A stretch of 64,000 nucleotides of DNA from an uncultured Acidimicrobiales bacterium (GCA_958295925.1 CATQHL010000001.1:1185753-1249752), one strand, 5' to 3'. Counted from the first letter of the stretch, positions 9,977-27,324 are shown. Program-made: numbers and translations. The notes: generated by a model not told the origin, from the letters alone.

Positions 9977-10834
9977 ATGGCTAGCGTAACGGAAGCGGGC
10001 AAAGTGGCAGCCGGAGGTCCAATCTCAGCGGTCGCTCCGGCTAGCGTGCCTCGCGTGCCCGAGGTTGCCTTTTTCGCTAGTTGTCTCGTTAGTCTGCTGC
10101 GCCCGGACGTTGCACGATCTGCAATGCAAGCGCTGCGCGCGGCAGGATGCGAACCCAAAGACGTCGGCGGTGCGTTCTGCTGCGGGCAGCCCGCCTACAA
10201 CTCCGGCTTCGCGAAAGAAGCCCGCAGGGTCGCCAAACCCACGCTGCGGGCTGTTTCAAAGGCATCCTCTGGCGATTGCGTGGTGGCCTCGGGGTCATGC
10301 GCCGCGATGATGTCGCACTACTGGCCCGAACTCTTCGCCGGCACCCCCCAAGCCGCCGAGGCCCGCAGGGTGGCCGAGCGGACGAAAGAGCTCACGGTCT
10401 ATGTGTCGAGCAGGCTGGAATCGGAACCCGTCAACGATGCACCGCAAGCCGAGTCTGCAGCCGAAGTGCACCCGCCCTTAGCCGAAGAGCCTGTCGTGAT
10501 TCACGACGCCTGCCACGCCCTGCGAGGGCTTGGGGCCGCGGAGGCGACACGAAGGGCACTCGCAGCCTCCGGACGCAGATATGTGAACCCGCCCGGCTCA
10601 GAGCGCTGCTGCGGATTCGGGGGGTTGTTTTCCGTGAAGATGCCGGACGTATCGGTGGCGATGGCCGACGAAAAGCTGGATCTACTTGCATCCACCGGAT
10701 GCGAGACGGTCGTGAGCTGCGACCTCTCCTGCCTCGTCCACCTGGAAGGCAGGGCTGGGAGACGCGGGCTTGCGTTGCGATTCGAACACGCCGCAAGCCT
10801 GCTCGAAGGCATCGGCCCGGGCGCAGGAAAGTAG
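9977..10834 (+). CDS. lutA: LutA/LldE-type cysteine-rich (CCG domain) lactate-utilization subunit
   Basis: LutA, with LutB and LutC, forms a flavin-independent iron-sulfur L-lactate dehydrogenase. About 285 aa from the ATG at 9977. Two CCG domains are visible: VAFFASCLVSLLRPDV with GAFCCGQPAYNSGF, and HDACHALRGLG with ERCCGFGGLFSVKMPDVSVAMADEKL. These match the family. The usual LutA N-terminus begins close to the first VAFFASC, so the GTG at 10046 is a serious alternative that would also free space for a promoter between this gene and the divergent accD. A Pro/Ala/Glu-rich insert lies at about 150-170. lutB follows after six bases. Confidence 0.88.
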   Translation: MASVTEAGKVAAGGPISAVAPASVPRVPEVAFFASCLVSLLRPDVARSAMQALRAAGCEPKDVGGAFCCGQPAYNSGFAKEARRVAKPTLRAVSKASSGDCVVASGSCAAMMSHYWPELFAGTPQAAEARRVAERTKELTVYVSSRLESEPVNDAPQAESAAEVHPPLAEEPVVIHDACHALRGLGAAEATRRALAASGRRYVNPPGSERCCGFGGLFSVKMPDVSVAMADEKLDLLASTGCETVVSCDLSCLVHLEGRAGRRGLALRFEHAASLLEGIGPGAGK

Positions 10835-10840
10835 GAAGTC

Positions 10841-12232
10841 GTGGCGTCAACGACGGCCACGGAGGCAGCGACATTGAACTCCTTCAACACCCGCGCCCGC
10901 CAAGCCCTCCGCGACGAACGCCTGCGCGACGCCGTCGCCCGCAGCACCGACCTGCTCGGATCCCGCCGGGTTGAGGCACTCTCCGAACTTGCCAACGCAG
11001 ACGAACTGCGCGACGCTGCGGCAGCCATCCGCAGCGCTTCGGTCTCCCGGCTACGCAGCCTGCTCGACGAATGGTCGGACAACTTCACCGCCCTGGGCGG
11101 AACAGTCCACTGGGCGCGCGACGCGGCAGAGGCCACTGGCGCCATCGCCGAGATCGTCGCCGCCAGCCCGGCGGGGCCAGGGGCCGTCGTTGCCAAGGGG
11201 AAGTCCATGGCCTCTGAGGAAATCCACCTCAACGAGGTACTGGCCAGCGCCGGAGCAGATGTGATCGAGACCGACCTGGGGGAATTCATCATCCAGCTTG
11301 CCGGGGAGGCCCCCTCCCACATCATCGCCCCAGCCCTGCATAAAGACCGTTTCCAAATCGCGGATCTGTTTACCGCAGACAGCGGACAGGCGGTCTCAGC
11401 GGAGATACACGAAGAGGCCGCCTACGCCCGGGATCGGCTGCGACGGGCCTTCCTGGACGCTGGCGTGGGCATCACCGGGGTGAATTTCGCCGTGGCGTCC
11501 ACGGGTTCCATCTGCCTGGTCGAGAACGAAGGAAACGGACGCATGTGCTCGAGCCTGCCTTCGGTTCATGTCGCAATAATGGGCATGGAGCGGATAGTCG
11601 CCGACCTCGCCGAACTCGACGTGATGCTCAACCTGCTGGCACGCTCCGCCACCGGGCAGGCCCTCACCGTCTACACGAACCTCATAACCGGGCCGCGCAG
11701 AGACGGGGAGGCTGACGGGCCGGAGAATTTACACGTGGTGGTGCTCGATGGCGGGCGCAGCGCGGCCCTTCACAGCCAATACTCCTCGGCTCTTAGCTGC
11801 ATCCGCTGCGGAGCCTGCCTGAATGTCTGTCCCGTGTACCGACAGGTCGGGGGGCACGTTTACGAGTCGGTCTACAGCGGCCCCATTGGAGCGGTGCTCA
11901 CGCCCATCCTGCGCCCTGACGACCCTTCCGCCCGTGAACTGCCAGAGGCCTCTTCCCTCTGCGGAGCGTGCACCGAGGCGTGCCCTGTGCAAATACCACT
12001 CCACGATCTGCTCCTGAAACTTCGTCTGGAACGCGCCCCTGAGAGCGCCACGGCTACGCGGCGCTGGGGCTTCCGGCTCTGGTCGCTGGCCTGGTCGCTC
12101 CCCCTGGTCAGGCACATCTCCCGCGTGCTGACACGTCTGGGGCTGCGATGCACTCGAGTCCTGCGGAGGCTCCCGAGCCGGGGCTGGCCGGGCGCCTGGA
12201 ACAAGTGCCGCGACCTGCCAAGAGCCCGATGA
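10841..12232 (+). CDS. lutB: LutB, iron-sulfur subunit of lactate oxidation complex
   Basis: About 463 aa. The N-terminal two thirds form the LUD-type domain (for example VAKGKSMASEEIHLNEVL and GVNFAVASTGSICLVENEGNGRM in outline). Two 4Fe-4S motifs follow: CIRCGACLNVCPVYRQVGGH at about residue 326 and CGACTEACPVQIPLHDLL at about 376. A basic Arg/Trp-rich tail (about 400-463) might contact the membrane. The start is GTG at 10841. The stop overlaps the lutC start (ATGA), so lutB and lutC are coupled. It converts lactate to pyruvate with electrons passing to an unknown acceptor. Confidence 0.9.
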   Translation: MASTTATEAATLNSFNTRARQALRDERLRDAVARSTDLLGSRRVEALSELANADELRDAAAAIRSASVSRLRSLLDEWSDNFTALGGTVHWARDAAEATGAIAEIVAASPAGPGAVVAKGKSMASEEIHLNEVLASAGADVIETDLGEFIIQLAGEAPSHIIAPALHKDRFQIADLFTADSGQAVSAEIHEEAAYARDRLRRAFLDAGVGITGVNFAVASTGSICLVENEGNGRMCSSLPSVHVAIMGMERIVADLAELDVMLNLLARSATGQALTVYTNLITGPRRDGEADGPENLHVVVLDGGRSAALHSQYSSALSCIRCGACLNVCPVYRQVGGHVYESVYSGPIGAVLTPILRPDDPSARELPEASSLCGACTEACPVQIPLHDLLLKLRLERAPESATATRRWGFRLWSLAWSLPLVRHISRVLTRLGLRCTRVLRRLPSRGWPGAWNKCRDLPRAR

Positions 12233-12816
12233 ATGCCCACAACCCAAAATCTGCGTTCCTGACGCGGCTTCCGGAGGGCGAAGCCACGCAGCCTCCGCCA
12301 ACACCAGTGGCGCAATACGTGAGCGACCGCAAAGGTACACAGGCGTTCATCGCCGCCTGGGGGGCGCTGGGAGGAACCTCCCAGATCGCAAGCGCCGCAG
12401 AGGCGGCTGTCGCCGTCAAGACCTACTCAAGGGGTAGAGGCGATATTCTGGCGTCCCCAGGCGCAGTGGAAGGACTGGTCCCCGATTTGACCTGGCCAGA
12501 CTGCGGACGCCAGGCAGCCGCTGCAGCCGGCGTGGGAGTGGTGCGCGCAGAGGCGGCGGCGCAGGCAACCGGCAGCGTCATTATCCGCTCCGACACCAAC
12601 CTTGGCCGATCCGTCAGCCTGCTGCCCCCCGCCTGCGTCTTCGTGATAGACGAGAGCACCATCATGGAAAGCCTCGGTGCTTACCTTCGCAGGCTCTCAG
12701 CTTTGCCCAGCCAACTCGTGGCCGTGACGGGCCCCTCCCGATCAGCAGACATCGAAAGCACCCTGGTCATAGGAGTCCACGGCCCTGGTGAAGTCCACGC
12801 CCTGATAATCCGGTAA
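12229..12816 (+). CDS. lutC: LutC, LUD-domain lactate-utilization subunit
   Basis: About 195 aa, third gene of the lut operon. The ATG at 12229 overlaps the lutB stop in an ATGA. The LUD domain (about residues 50-195) carries ATGSVIIRSDTNLGRSVSLLPPACVFVIDESTIMESL in outline and ends with VIGVHGPGEVHALII, where the HGP segment is typical. An open frame begins further upstream inside lutB but the coupled start is preferred. No lactate permease of the LctP type is adjacent, but an MFS gene follows about 120 bases later and might supply transport. Confidence 0.88.
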   Translation: MNAHNPKSAFLTRLPEGEATQPPPTPVAQYVSDRKGTQAFIAAWGALGGTSQIASAAEAAVAVKTYSRGRGDILASPGAVEGLVPDLTWPDCGRQAAAAAGVGVVRAEAAAQATGSVIIRSDTNLGRSVSLLPPACVFVIDESTIMESLGAYLRRLSALPSQLVAVTGPSRSADIESTLVIGVHGPGEVHALIIR

Positions 12817-12938
12817 CAACTCAAGGCCACGGCTCAGCGAATACGGGCTGCACCCCGACTTCAACACAACAATCCCACTTGACAGCAGGACTCAAACCGA
12901 GGCACCCACGCCCACCCGTAGCCAACGCAGAGCATTAG

Positions 12939-14117
12939 ATGGCTGAGCCCAAACCGCGCATACTGACACTGAGGTACTGGCTGCTGATGCTCTCCGGGCT
13001 CTCCTACTTCGCTGGGATGAGCATTATGTTCCCGGTTCTGCCCGACTATGTGAAGAACCAGCTCGGGGGAAGCGACTTGCAGGTAGGGCTGAGCGTGGGG
13101 ATCGCAGGGTTCTCGTCGGCTGTCCTGATGCTGCTAACAAGCCAGATCTGCGACATAAAGGGCAGGCGCTGGACGATACTTTTTGGGGCGATCGCCTCCA
13201 GCGTGGGCATGTTCGGCCTGCTCCTGGCCAGCAACATCCCCCTCGTCGTAGGCTTCCGACTGATTAACGGACTCGGCGAGGCCACCTTCTTCGTAGGGCT
13301 GGCAGCCGCCTTTCAAGACCTCACCCCGGAGGGTCGCCGAGCTGAGAGCGCCTCCTACTTCTCAGCCGCCGTCTACGTCGGGTTCGCCCTCGGGCCTATC
13401 ATCGGTGAACAACTGAGCGAGCAGTTCTCGTTCGGGGCAGCCTGGGTGGGGGCAGGGTTATTTTGCGCAGCGGCTGCCTGCCTGTCACTCAAGGCGCCCA
13501 ACGAGCGCCGACCAAATTCGCTCTTTCGGCCTGGAAGGCTCATCCATCCTGCTGCCGCCTCCACCAGCGCGGTGGGCCTGTTAGGTCTAATCGGCTACGC
13601 CAGTTTCATCACGTTCGCAGCGGTTTGGGCAACTGAAATCGGGATAGGCCGCACAGGAAGCGTCTTTTTAACCTTCTCCTGTGTAGTAATGGTGCTCCGC
13701 GTCGGGCTGGCGAAGGTGCCCGATCGGCTCGGGGCCCGCACCACCAGCACCATCGCCCTGGCAACCTCGATGGTCGCCCTGGCCACAATGGCGCTCTGGC
13801 ATTCCCCCGCAGGCCTGTTCACCGGAACGATCCTCTTGGGCTTCGGTCAAAGTTTCTTCTTCCCAGCACTGTTTTCGCTCACGATTTCCGGGGCGTCGGC
13901 CGAGGAAAGAGGCAAGGCGATGGGCACATTCTGCGCCGCCTTCGAAATCTCCCTCACCGTGGGGGCGATTTTGGCTGGAGCCGTCTCCGACAATCTTGGG
14001 GGAATTTCTTCGGCCTTCTGGATGGGTTCCATGACCTGCGCCCTGGCGCTCATCGTGGGGATAACGCTCCTGCCACGCCAGCAGCAGGATGCGAAGCTCG
14101 AGCTCAGAGAATCTTGA
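12939..14117 (+). CDS. Major facilitator superfamily transporter
   Basis: About 392 aa with 12 probable membrane helices. The loop 2-3 signature is present in the form [22 protein letters not shown] (about residues 66-87), and the second-half equivalent is [14 protein letters not shown]. The N-terminus [27 protein letters not shown] is typical of drug/sugar-type MFS proteins. The substrate is unknown. Position after lutABC suggests an organic acid, but nothing in the sequence confirms this. The 3' end overlaps the end of rpsJ on the other strand by 14 bases. The 122 bases before it hold no gene that I can see. Confidence 0.85.
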   Translation: MAEPKPRILTLRYWLLMLSGLSYFAGMSIMFPVLPDYVKNQLGGSDLQVGLSVGIAGFSSAVLMLLTSQICDIKGRRWTILFGAIASSVGMFGLLLASNIPLVVGFRLINGLGEATFFVGLAAAFQDLTPEGRRAESASYFSAAVYVGFALGPIIGEQLSEQFSFGAAWVGAGLFCAAAACLSLKAPNERRPNSLFRPGRLIHPAAASTSAVGLLGLIGYASFITFAAVWATEIGIGRTGSVFLTFSCVVMVLRVGLAKVPDRLGARTTSTIALATSMVALATMALWHSPAGLFTGTILLGFGQSFFFPALFSLTISGASAEERGKAMGTFCAAFEISLTVGAILAGAVSDNLGGISSAFWMGSMTCALALIVGITLLPRQQQDAKLELRES

Positions 14118-14415
14118 TCTCGATATCGACACCCGCAGGCAGGTCGATGCGCTGCAGCGAGTCGATGGTCTTCGCAGAGGAGTCGACTATGTCCAACAAC
14201 CTCTTGTGGATGCGCATCTCGAAGTGCTCTCGGCTGTCCTTGTCCTTGTGGGGGGACCGAATTACCGTAAAACGGTGGCGCTCCGTGGGCAGCGGAACAG
14301 GGCCACGGACATTCGCCTGCGTGCGCTTGACCGTCTGAACGATCTTGCGCGCCGACTGGTCGACGATCTCGTGATCGTAGGCCTTGAGGCGAATTCGTAT
14401 CTTCTGGGCTGCCAT
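14104..14415 (-). CDS. rpsJ: Ribosomal protein S10 (NusE)
   Basis: A 103-residue S10 protein with [22 protein letters not shown] in outline, [32 protein letters not shown] and the C-terminal [11 protein letters not shown]. It is part of the 30S head and, as NusE, of antitermination complexes. It is the last gene of the long minus-strand block and follows tuf by five bases. rplC, which normally follows rpsJ, is absent. Instead an MFS gene converges and overlaps its 3' end. Confidence 0.97.
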   Translation of the reverse strand: MAAQKIRIRLKAYDHEIVDQSARKIVQTVKRTQANVRGPVPLPTERHRFTVIRSPHKDKDSREHFEMRIHKRLLDIVDSSAKTIDSLQRIDLPAGVDIEIKIL

Positions 14416-14420
14416 TGTGT

Positions 14421-15608
14421 CTACTCCAGAATCTTGGTAACAGCCCCGGCGCCTACGGTGCGACCACCCTCGCGGATTGCGAAACGAAGGCCCTCGTCCA
14501 TTGCGATGGGTGCGATCAGTTCGACGATCATCTGGGTGTTGTCACCAGGCATGCACATTTCGATTTCACCTAGGGCGATGGAGCCCGTTACGTCAGTGGT
14601 CCGGAAGTAGAACTGAGGCCTGTAGCCGTCGAAGAATGGCTTGTGCCGACCGCCCTCGTTCTTGGTGAGAACGTAGACCTCCGCCTCAAACTTGGTGTGC
14701 GGGGTGATGGAACCGGGTGCCGCCAGAACCTGCCCGCGCTGAACCTCGTCCTTGCCTATTCCCCGCAGCAGAGCGCCAATATTGTCGCCTGCGCGGCCTT
14801 CGTCAAGAATCTTGCGGAACATCTCCACCCCGGTGCAGACCGTCTTGCGGGTTTCCTTGATACCGACAATCTCCACCGGATTCCCTGTGTTCACGATGCC
14901 CTGCTCCACCCGCCCGGTCACGACGGTGCCCCGTCCGGTAATCGAGAAAACATCCTCAATGGGCAACAGGAACGCCTTGTCGACATCGCGAACCGGCTCG
15001 GGGATGTAAGTGTCCACGGCCTCCATCAGCTCAACGATCTGCTTTGCGGACTCTTCGTCGCCCTCAAGCGCCTTAAGGGCGGAAACCGGCATCACGGGGG
15101 TGTCGTCACCGGGGAATCCGTACTCGTTGAGCAACTCCCGCACCTCCAGCTCCACGAGTTCGAGGAGTTCCTCGTCGTCCACTGCGTCGACCTTGTTAAG
15201 TGCCACCAGAATTCGTGGAACGCCCACCTGGCGAGCCAGAAGGACATGCTCGCGCGTCTGCGGCATCGGTCCGTCGGCGGCAGACACCACCAGAATGGCA
15301 CCGTCCACCTGCGCGGCGCCGGTGATCATGTTCTTGATGTAGTCGGCGTGACCGGGCATGTCGACATGCGCGTAGTGCCTATTGGGTGTCTCGTATTCAA
15401 CGTGCGCCACGTTGATCGTGATCCCCCGCTCGCGCTCCTCCGGCGCTTTGTCAATGTCGTCGAACTCGGTGAACTGAGTAGAGGTCGGGTCGCGCTCCGA
15501 CAGCACCTTGGTGATGGCTGCAGTCAAGGTTGTCTTGCCATGGTCGATGTGACCCATGGTTCCCACGTTGACGTGCGGCTTTGAGCGCTCAAAGACTTCC
15601 TTGGCCAT
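14421..15608 (-). CDS. tuf: Elongation factor Tu
   Basis: GTPase that delivers aminoacyl-tRNA to the ribosome. About 395 aa, full length. G-motifs are [10 protein letters not shown] (about residues 18-27), [12 protein letters not shown] (with Met where Cys is usual) and NKVD. The switch-I region ([13 protein letters not shown]) and domain 3 ([20 protein letters not shown]) are intact. It lies between fusA and rpsJ in str-operon order. Confidence 0.98.
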   Translation of the reverse strand: MAKEVFERSKPHVNVGTMGHIDHGKTTLTAAITKVLSERDPTSTQFTEFDDIDKAPEERERGITINVAHVEYETPNRHYAHVDMPGHADYIKNMITGAAQVDGAILVVSAADGPMPQTREHVLLARQVGVPRILVALNKVDAVDDEELLELVELEVRELLNEYGFPGDDTPVMPVSALKALEGDEESAKQIVELMEAVDTYIPEPVRDVDKAFLLPIEDVFSITGRGTVVTGRVEQGIVNTGNPVEIVGIKETRKTVCTGVEMFRKILDEGRAGDNIGALLRGIGKDEVQRGQVLAAPGSITPHTKFEAEVYVLTKNEGGRHKPFFDGYRPQFYFRTTDVTGSIALGEIEMCMPGDNTQMIVELIAPIAMDEGLRFAIREGGRTVGAGAVTKILE

Positions 15609-15661
15609 TTTTCCTGCCTGCTCCTTGATTTCTTTGGTTGGTGTTCCAGAACTGTCGTCTC

Positions 15662-17743
<2,082 letters not shown>

Positions 17744-17971
17744 TGTTCTGCTTCTTGTGGTGCGGACTCGCGCTTCGCGCACTTAATACCCAGGTGGTTG
17801 CATCGCCGATTCGAATCAGCTGCGCAGAGTCGCGTTCGCTGCCTTCCGGCGGATCTCTGCGAATTGTGCAGGCTCGGTGTTCCCCATACTTCGCCGAGCC
17901 GGAGGGGTTCAGTCGGCGCGGCGGCTCTGACTGCTCATTTCGCGGGTTCCCGGCTCATTTCCGTAGGCAAA

Positions 17972-18442
17972 TTACCAGCGGTAGTGGGCAAAGGCCTTGT
18001 TGGACTCGGCCATCTTGTGAAGATCTTCTTTCCGCTTGATCGAGGCTCCCGTCTCGTTTGCCGCATCCAGCAGTTCGCCCGCCAAACGCTTGGACATTGT
18101 CCGCTCCCTGCGGGCCCGGGCGTAGTTGACTATCCAGCGTATGGCAAGGGTGGTCTGACGCCGGGGACTCACGTCGACGGGTACTTGGTAGGTGGCCCCG
18201 CCGACCCGCCTGCTGCGTACTTCCAGCTGGGGTTTTACGTTCTCCACTGCACGTCCCAGCACGCTCGCGGCGTCGGCTCCGGTAGCCTCGGCCACCTTTG
18301 AGAGAGCGTCGTAGACGATCCGCTCGGCAAGCGAGCGCTTACCTCGCTGGAGCACCTTGTTGATCAGCTGAGTGACCAGCACAGAGTCGTACACGGGATC
18401 TGGCGGCAGTTTGCGCTGAAGGGGGGGGCCTCTTCGGGGCAT
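17972..18442 (-). CDS. rpsG: Ribosomal protein S7
   Basis: 156 residues, full length. [21 protein letters not shown] is the usual N-terminus, followed by [22 protein letters not shown] and [28 protein letters not shown]. It binds 16S rRNA in the 30S head and is a translational repressor of str operons in some bacteria. It lies three bases after rpsL. Confidence 0.97.
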   Translation of the reverse strand: MPRRGPPLQRKLPPDPVYDSVLVTQLINKVLQRGKRSLAERIVYDALSKVAEATGADAASVLGRAVENVKPQLEVRSRRVGGATYQVPVDVSPRRQTTLAIRWIVNYARARRERTMSKRLAGELLDAANETGASIKRKEDLHKMAESNKAFAHYRW

Positions 18443-18445
18443 TGA

Positions 18446-18814
18446 TCAGTTCTTCTTTGAGCCGTAGCGGCTGCGGGCTTGGCGCCGATCGTCCACGCCA
18501 CTGGAATCCAGCGCCCCGCGTATGACCTTGTAACGAACGCCAGGGATGTCTTTCACGCGACCTCCACGCACCAGCACTATGGAATGCTCCTGAAGGTTGT
18601 GACCTTCACCCGGGATGTAGGCGGTTACCTCCACTCCGCTGCTGAGACGCACGCGAGCCACCTTGCGAAGAGCCGAGTTGGGCTTCTTGGGGGTCGTGGT
18701 GTACACACGCGTGCATACCCCTCGACGTTGAGGGGCACCCTTGAGGGCGGGCGTACTGTCCTTGCGGGACTTGCTTCGGCGCCCTTTGCGCACAAGTTGC
18801 TGAATTGTCGGCAC
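18446..18814 (-). CDS. rpsL: Ribosomal protein S12
   Basis: 122 residues, full length. The decoding-centre loops are wild type: [20 protein letters not shown] and [17 protein letters not shown]. The two Lys positions known for streptomycin resistance mutations (K43 and K88, E. coli numbering) are therefore unchanged. The gene follows rpoC by 142 bases, so the rif (rpoBC) and str clusters are contiguous. Confidence 0.97.
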   Translation of the reverse strand: MPTIQQLVRKGRRSKSRKDSTPALKGAPQRRGVCTRVYTTTPKKPNSALRKVARVRLSSGVEVTAYIPGEGHNLQEHSIVLVRGGRVKDIPGVRYKVIRGALDSSGVDDRRQARSRYGSKKN

Positions 18815-18956
18815 GGTGTTTCTCTATGCTCCCTGGTTAACGGAAAGGCAGTCCCCAACTAGCGGGCTCAGCCAGGATTTTCTGCAAGAGCCTGGACAAA
18901 AAGCTTGCTCAAGCGGGGATTCGCAGATAGGGATTCTATTGCCTGTCCAGACGGCT

Positions 18957-23006
<4,050 letters not shown>

Positions 23007-23067
23007 ACCTGACCTGCTCAACCCTGCTTGCTTGACTGCCAATTGACCTCCACTCTGTGACTTGCGG

Positions 23068-26000
23068 CTACAGCACCGCCGCCCGACGAGCGTCCTCCTC
23101 GTCTGAGCCGCGCTCGGGACGGGAAATGTTGATTCCCAACTCTTCCGTTGTCCTGTAGAGGTCTTCATCGATCTCCCGAATCTCAACCTCCTCGTCCTGG
23201 TGGTCGTAGACGTCCACCTGAAGACAAAGTGCCTGCATTTCCTTAATGAGCACCTTGAAGCTCTCCGGGATTCCAGGGTCTGGAATGTTCGCACCCTTCA
23301 CGATGGCCTCGTATACCTTCACCCGGCCCAGCACATCGTCTGACTTGACGGTCAGGAGTTCCTGAAGGCAGTAGGCGGCCCCGTACGCCTCAAGCGCCCA
23401 GACCTCCATTTCACCAAACCGCTGGCCGCCGAACTGGGCCTTCCCCCCCAGGGGCTGTTGGGTGATCATGGAGTAAGGACCGGTGGATCGTGCGTGGATC
23501 TTGTCGTCCACCAGGTGGTTCAGCTTCATGATGTAGGTGATTCCCACCGTCACAGGGTTGTCAAATGGTTCACCGCTGCGTCCGTTATAAAGGGTCGCCT
23601 TACCCGTCTCGTCCACCAGTCGACCGCCGGGCGACTCGGGGTTGAGGTACTTGAGGATCTTCCGGATGGACGGCTTGGAGCCGATGGTCTCGGCGTCGTC
23701 CCAGCGGGCGCCGTCGAACACGGGCGTCTCGATGAACACCGCGGGCGGAGTGGTCGGACGCGTCTTCCGGTCGGCGGCGGCCACAGGGTCGTCGCCGACC
23801 GTGCTGCCGTTCATCTTCCAACCCCAGCGAGCCGCATACCCAAGATGCGCCTCGAGCACCTGCCCCACGTTCATTCGAGAGGGCACGCCCAAAGGATTGA
23901 GAATCAAGTCCACCGGGGTGCCGTCAGCCAGGAAGGGCATGTCCTCAATGGGGAGTATCTTCGCGATCACACCCTTGTTTCCGTGCCGCCCCGCCAGTTT
24001 GTCGCCCACACTGATTTTTCTCTTCTGAGCGACGAAGACCCGCACCAGCTCATTTACGTCAGGGGGCAGTTCGTGTGCCTCTGATCGTCTGAAGATTTTC
24101 ACGTCGATGACCTTGCCGGACTCTCCGTGAGGCACCTTTAGTGAAGTGTCTCGCACTTCTCGGGCCTTTTCGCCAAAGATCGCCCGCAGAAGTCGTTCCT
24201 CTGGGGTGAGTTCGGTCTCGCCCTTGGGAGTGACCTTCCCAACCAGGATGTCGCCGGATTCCACCGTGGCCCCTACCCTCACCATTCCCTCCTCGTCGAG
24301 ATCGGCCAGCACCTCCTCGGGAAGGTTGGGAATGTCACGGGTGATCTCCTCAGGCCCCAGTTTGGTCTCGCGGGCGTCAATCTCGTACTGATGGATGTGG
24401 ATGGACGTGAGCACATCGTCTCGCACCAACCGCTCGCTGATAATCACGGCATCCTCGAAGTTGTACCCCTCCCACGGCATCAAGGCCATCAGAACGTTCT
24501 TGCCCAGGGCAAGTTCGCCGTGGTCGGTCGACGTGCCGTCTGCGAGCAGTTCCCCCTCTCGAACCTTCTGCTTGGCCTTCACCAAAGGAGTGTTGCTCAC
24601 GCAGGTGTCCTGATTGGATCGACCAAATTTGGTGATTTGATGGACGACTTTGCCCCTCTTCTTGTACTTGACAGTGATTTGGTTTGCGTCAATGTCGGTC
24701 ACCACTCCGTCTTCCGCTGCCCAGATGAGGCCGGCCGACCCTCTGGCTGCCGCAGCCTCGATGCCCGTTCCTATATACGGAGCCTCGGCCCGCAGCAGCG
24801 GGACCGCCTGGCGCTGCATGTTGGCACCCATCAGGGCGCGATTGGCGTCGTCGTGCTCGAGGAATGGGATCAACGCCGTTGCGACAGAGACAATCTGCTT
24901 CGGGGAAATATCCATGCGTTCAATCTCGCTGGGGGGCGCGAAGACGATCTCGGTGGTGGCGCCGAAGAAGTGCTCCTGTTCGAGCTGGAGCTTGAGATCG
25001 GCAAGCGACGCCGACTGAGGCGAGCGGCGGGCTAGCACCCTCTTGTTTCGGAACGTCCCGTCGCGTTTTAGCGGCGCGTTGGCCTGCGCCACCACGTACT
25101 CCTCCTCCTCGTCCGCCGTCAGGTACTCAGCGTCCATGGTGACCAAGCCGTCCTTCACGACCCGATACGGCGTCTCTATGAAACCATGCTCGTTAAGGCG
25201 TCCGTAGATGGCGAGTGCCCCCGTGAGCCCGATGTTCGGGCCTTCGGGTGTCTCGATGGGGCACATGCGCCCGTAGTGGCTGAAGTGGACATCCCGAACC
25301 TCAAAACCTGCCCGCTCCCTCGTCAGGCCACCAGGACCCAGCGCTGAGAGCCTGCGACGGTGAGTGAGGCCCGCCAGGGGGTTCACCTGATCCATCACCT
25401 GGCTGAGCTGACTGGAGCCGAAGAACTCCTTCAAGGAGGAAACCAGTGGGCGGATGTTGATGAGCGACTCGGGGGTAATGGCCTCGGCATCCTGGGTGGT
25501 CATGCGCTCGCGCACGATTCGTTCGATTCGCGACATCCCTACCCGCACCTGGTTTTGAATGAGCTCGCCCACCGAGCGAATCCGGCGGTTGGCGAAGTGA
25601 TCCTGGTCGTCCAGCCGGTAGCCCTGCTCGTACTGTGCAAGATGGAGCAGGTAAGTGGCGGTGGCCAGCAACTCCGACGAGTTCAAGACCGACTGATGCT
25701 CAGCGGGACGCTCCAGAGAAATGCCGAAGAGTTCCTCTATGCGGTCTATCTCCGGCCTCAGCTTGCGGTTGAGCTTGTAACGGCCCACACGCGAAAGGTC
25801 GTACTTGCGGGTGTCGAAGAAGGCGCCTCCGAGGTAGTTTCGCGCCGCCTCCACATTGGGCTGCTCGGCGGGACGCGCCCGCTTGTAAATCTCGATCAAA
25901 GACTCTTCGAGCGTTGGGGCAAGGTTTCTGTCGGTTTCCCACTGCTCCTCGAGGAACTCAAAGTGGCTCACAAGGCGGTTCAGGAACCCGGGGTACTTTT

Positions 26001-26643
26001 CCTCGTCGCCGTACCCCAGCGCCCGCAGCAGCACAAAGAGGCTCATGCGGCGCTTTCGCGCTATGCGTACTCCAACGTTTGGCCCCTTGCCGGGTCGGAG
26101 TTCCACGTCGAACTCCACCCATTCGCCGCGCGACGGGTGAATGGTTCCGGTGACTAGCTGGTGCTTTGACGGGTTCCGCAGCCTGTAGCGCTCGCCAGGC
26201 TGGAAGATGACCCCCGGGGAGCGCACCAACTGAGAGACGATTACGCGCTCCGTCCCGTGCACGATGAAGGTGCCTCGGGGCGTCATCATCGGGAAGTCCC
26301 CCATGAACACCGTCTCCTCCTTGATTTCGCCGGTGTTGGCGTTCAGGAAACGAGCCCTCACGAATACAGGGGCGCTGTAGGTGACGTCCTTCTCCTTGCA
26401 CTCCTCCACGGTGAACCTGGGGGGCGGCAGCAGATACTCGTCGTCGGGATTGAACTCGAACTCAAGCATCAGCCTCTCGGAACTGTCCTTGATGGGACTG
26501 ATGTCGTTGAAGACCCCGCTGATTCCCTCCTTCAGGAACCAATCGAAGGAATCCTTCTGAATCGCAAGAAGGTCTGGAATATCTAGCACGTTTTGCAAAT
26601 TCCCGAAGGAGTAGCGCTTACGGCTTAAGAGGTGTGTGCTCAA
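23068..26643 (-). CDS. rpoB: RNA polymerase beta subunit
   Basis: About 1191 aa, full length. Core motifs such as [27 protein letters not shown] in outline, [14 protein letters not shown] and [27 protein letters not shown] are present. The rifampicin-pocket segment reads [20 protein letters not shown] and then [10 protein letters not shown], and the later segment reads NIGLTGAL. By alignment to E. coli these differ at F514 (V), N518 (V), S522 (A) and I572 (T), while D516, H526, R529 and S531 are kept. The 230 bases between rplL and rpoB hold no gene. Confidence 0.98.
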   Translation of the reverse strand: MSTHLLSRKRYSFGNLQNVLDIPDLLAIQKDSFDWFLKEGISGVFNDISPIKDSSERLMLEFEFNPDDEYLLPPPRFTVEECKEKDVTYSAPVFVRARFLNANTGEIKEETVFMGDFPMMTPRGTFIVHGTERVIVSQLVRSPGVIFQPGERYRLRNPSKHQLVTGTIHPSRGEWVEFDVELRPGKGPNVGVRIARKRRMSLFVLLRALGYGDEEKYPGFLNRLVSHFEFLEEQWETDRNLAPTLEESLIEIYKRARPAEQPNVEAARNYLGGAFFDTRKYDLSRVGRYKLNRKLRPEIDRIEELFGISLERPAEHQSVLNSSELLATATYLLHLAQYEQGYRLDDQDHFANRRIRSVGELIQNQVRVGMSRIERIVRERMTTQDAEAITPESLINIRPLVSSLKEFFGSSQLSQVMDQVNPLAGLTHRRRLSALGPGGLTRERAGFEVRDVHFSHYGRMCPIETPEGPNIGLTGALAIYGRLNEHGFIETPYRVVKDGLVTMDAEYLTADEEEEYVVAQANAPLKRDGTFRNKRVLARRSPQSASLADLKLQLEQEHFFGATTEIVFAPPSEIERMDISPKQIVSVATALIPFLEHDDANRALMGANMQRQAVPLLRAEAPYIGTGIEAAAARGSAGLIWAAEDGVVTDIDANQITVKYKKRGKVVHQITKFGRSNQDTCVSNTPLVKAKQKVREGELLADGTSTDHGELALGKNVLMALMPWEGYNFEDAVIISERLVRDDVLTSIHIHQYEIDARETKLGPEEITRDIPNLPEEVLADLDEEGMVRVGATVESGDILVGKVTPKGETELTPEERLLRAIFGEKAREVRDTSLKVPHGESGKVIDVKIFRRSEAHELPPDVNELVRVFVAQKRKISVGDKLAGRHGNKGVIAKILPIEDMPFLADGTPVDLILNPLGVPSRMNVGQVLEAHLGYAARWGWKMNGSTVGDDPVAAADRKTRPTTPPAVFIETPVFDGARWDDAETIGSKPSIRKILKYLNPESPGGRLVDETGKATLYNGRSGEPFDNPVTVGITYIMKLNHLVDDKIHARSTGPYSMITQQPLGGKAQFGGQRFGEMEVWALEAYGAAYCLQELLTVKSDDVLGRVKVYEAIVKGANIPDPGIPESFKVLIKEMQALCLQVDVYDHQDEEVEIREIDEDLYRTTEELGINISRPERGSDEEDARRAAVL

Positions 26644-26873
26644 TTGGTTCTCCAGGTGTATGCGCCACCCAATTTACGGGCGCGCGCGATCTCGCACCAA
26701 CAAATGGTCAGGTGCAAATAAGCGGGCAGAGGGTTACGACGAAAGCAGCGGCGGCACGGCGTAGGGATTCTAGTGGATGCCTAGTCCGTTGCAACAACAA
26801 GAACTTGACGACTTCGGCTGTTACCGCTCGGATACCGCTCGGATAACCCCATCGTCGGCGGCCTGGCCTCAGG

Positions 26874-27257
26874 CTAGCTGAGGTCAATCGTGGCACCCAC
26901 CTCTTCCAAGGCTTTCTTGGCTGCCTCGGCCTCGTCACGCCCTACGCCTTGCAAGACAGGCTTGGGCGCGCTGTCCACTAGCTCCTTGGCCTCTTTCAGC
27001 CCAAGGCTGGTAAGACGGCGCACCTCCTTGATGACCTGGATCTTCTTCTCGCCAATATCGGAAAGAAGAACGTCGAAGGCCGTCTTCTCCTCTTCCTGGG
27101 GGGAGTCCTGGGCCTCGGCCATGGCCGGGGCGGCCACTGCAGCCATCGGCGCCACTGCTGACACCCCAAAGCGTTCCTCGAACTCCTTCAGCAGTTCGCT
27201 CAGCTCAAGAACCGTCATCGAACTGATGCTGTCAAGAACTTCGTCAATCTTTGTCAT
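26874..27257 (-). CDS. rplL: Ribosomal protein L7/L12
   Basis: 127 residues from the ATG at 27257 ([20 protein letters not shown]). It has an N-terminal dimerisation helix, an Ala/Pro/Met-rich hinge (about 38-60) and a C-terminal factor-binding domain with [33 protein letters not shown] and [10 protein letters not shown]. It forms the ribosomal stalk with L10. It lies 67 bases after rplJ. A longer frame upstream is not conserved. Confidence 0.97.
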   Translation of the reverse strand: MTKIDEVLDSISSMTVLELSELLKEFEERFGVSAVAPMAAVAAPAMAEAQDSPQEEEKTAFDVLLSDIGEKKIQVIKEVRRLTSLGLKEAKELVDSAPKPVLQGVGRDEAEAAKKALEEVGATIDLS

Positions 27258-27324
27258 TTCTACTTCTCCTGTATTTGTGTGGGTAACTGTCGACTTTTTC
27301 GTAACCAAGGGGTTGCTTGGAGGC

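Noticed and set aside
14643..15584. 313-codon open frame opposite tuf
   Set aside because: Antisense shadow of EF-Tu with no recognisable motif.
23007..23294. N-terminal extension of RpoC by 96 residues
   Set aside because: It overlaps the end of rpoB in another frame and lacks similarity. The conserved N-terminus begins at 23006.
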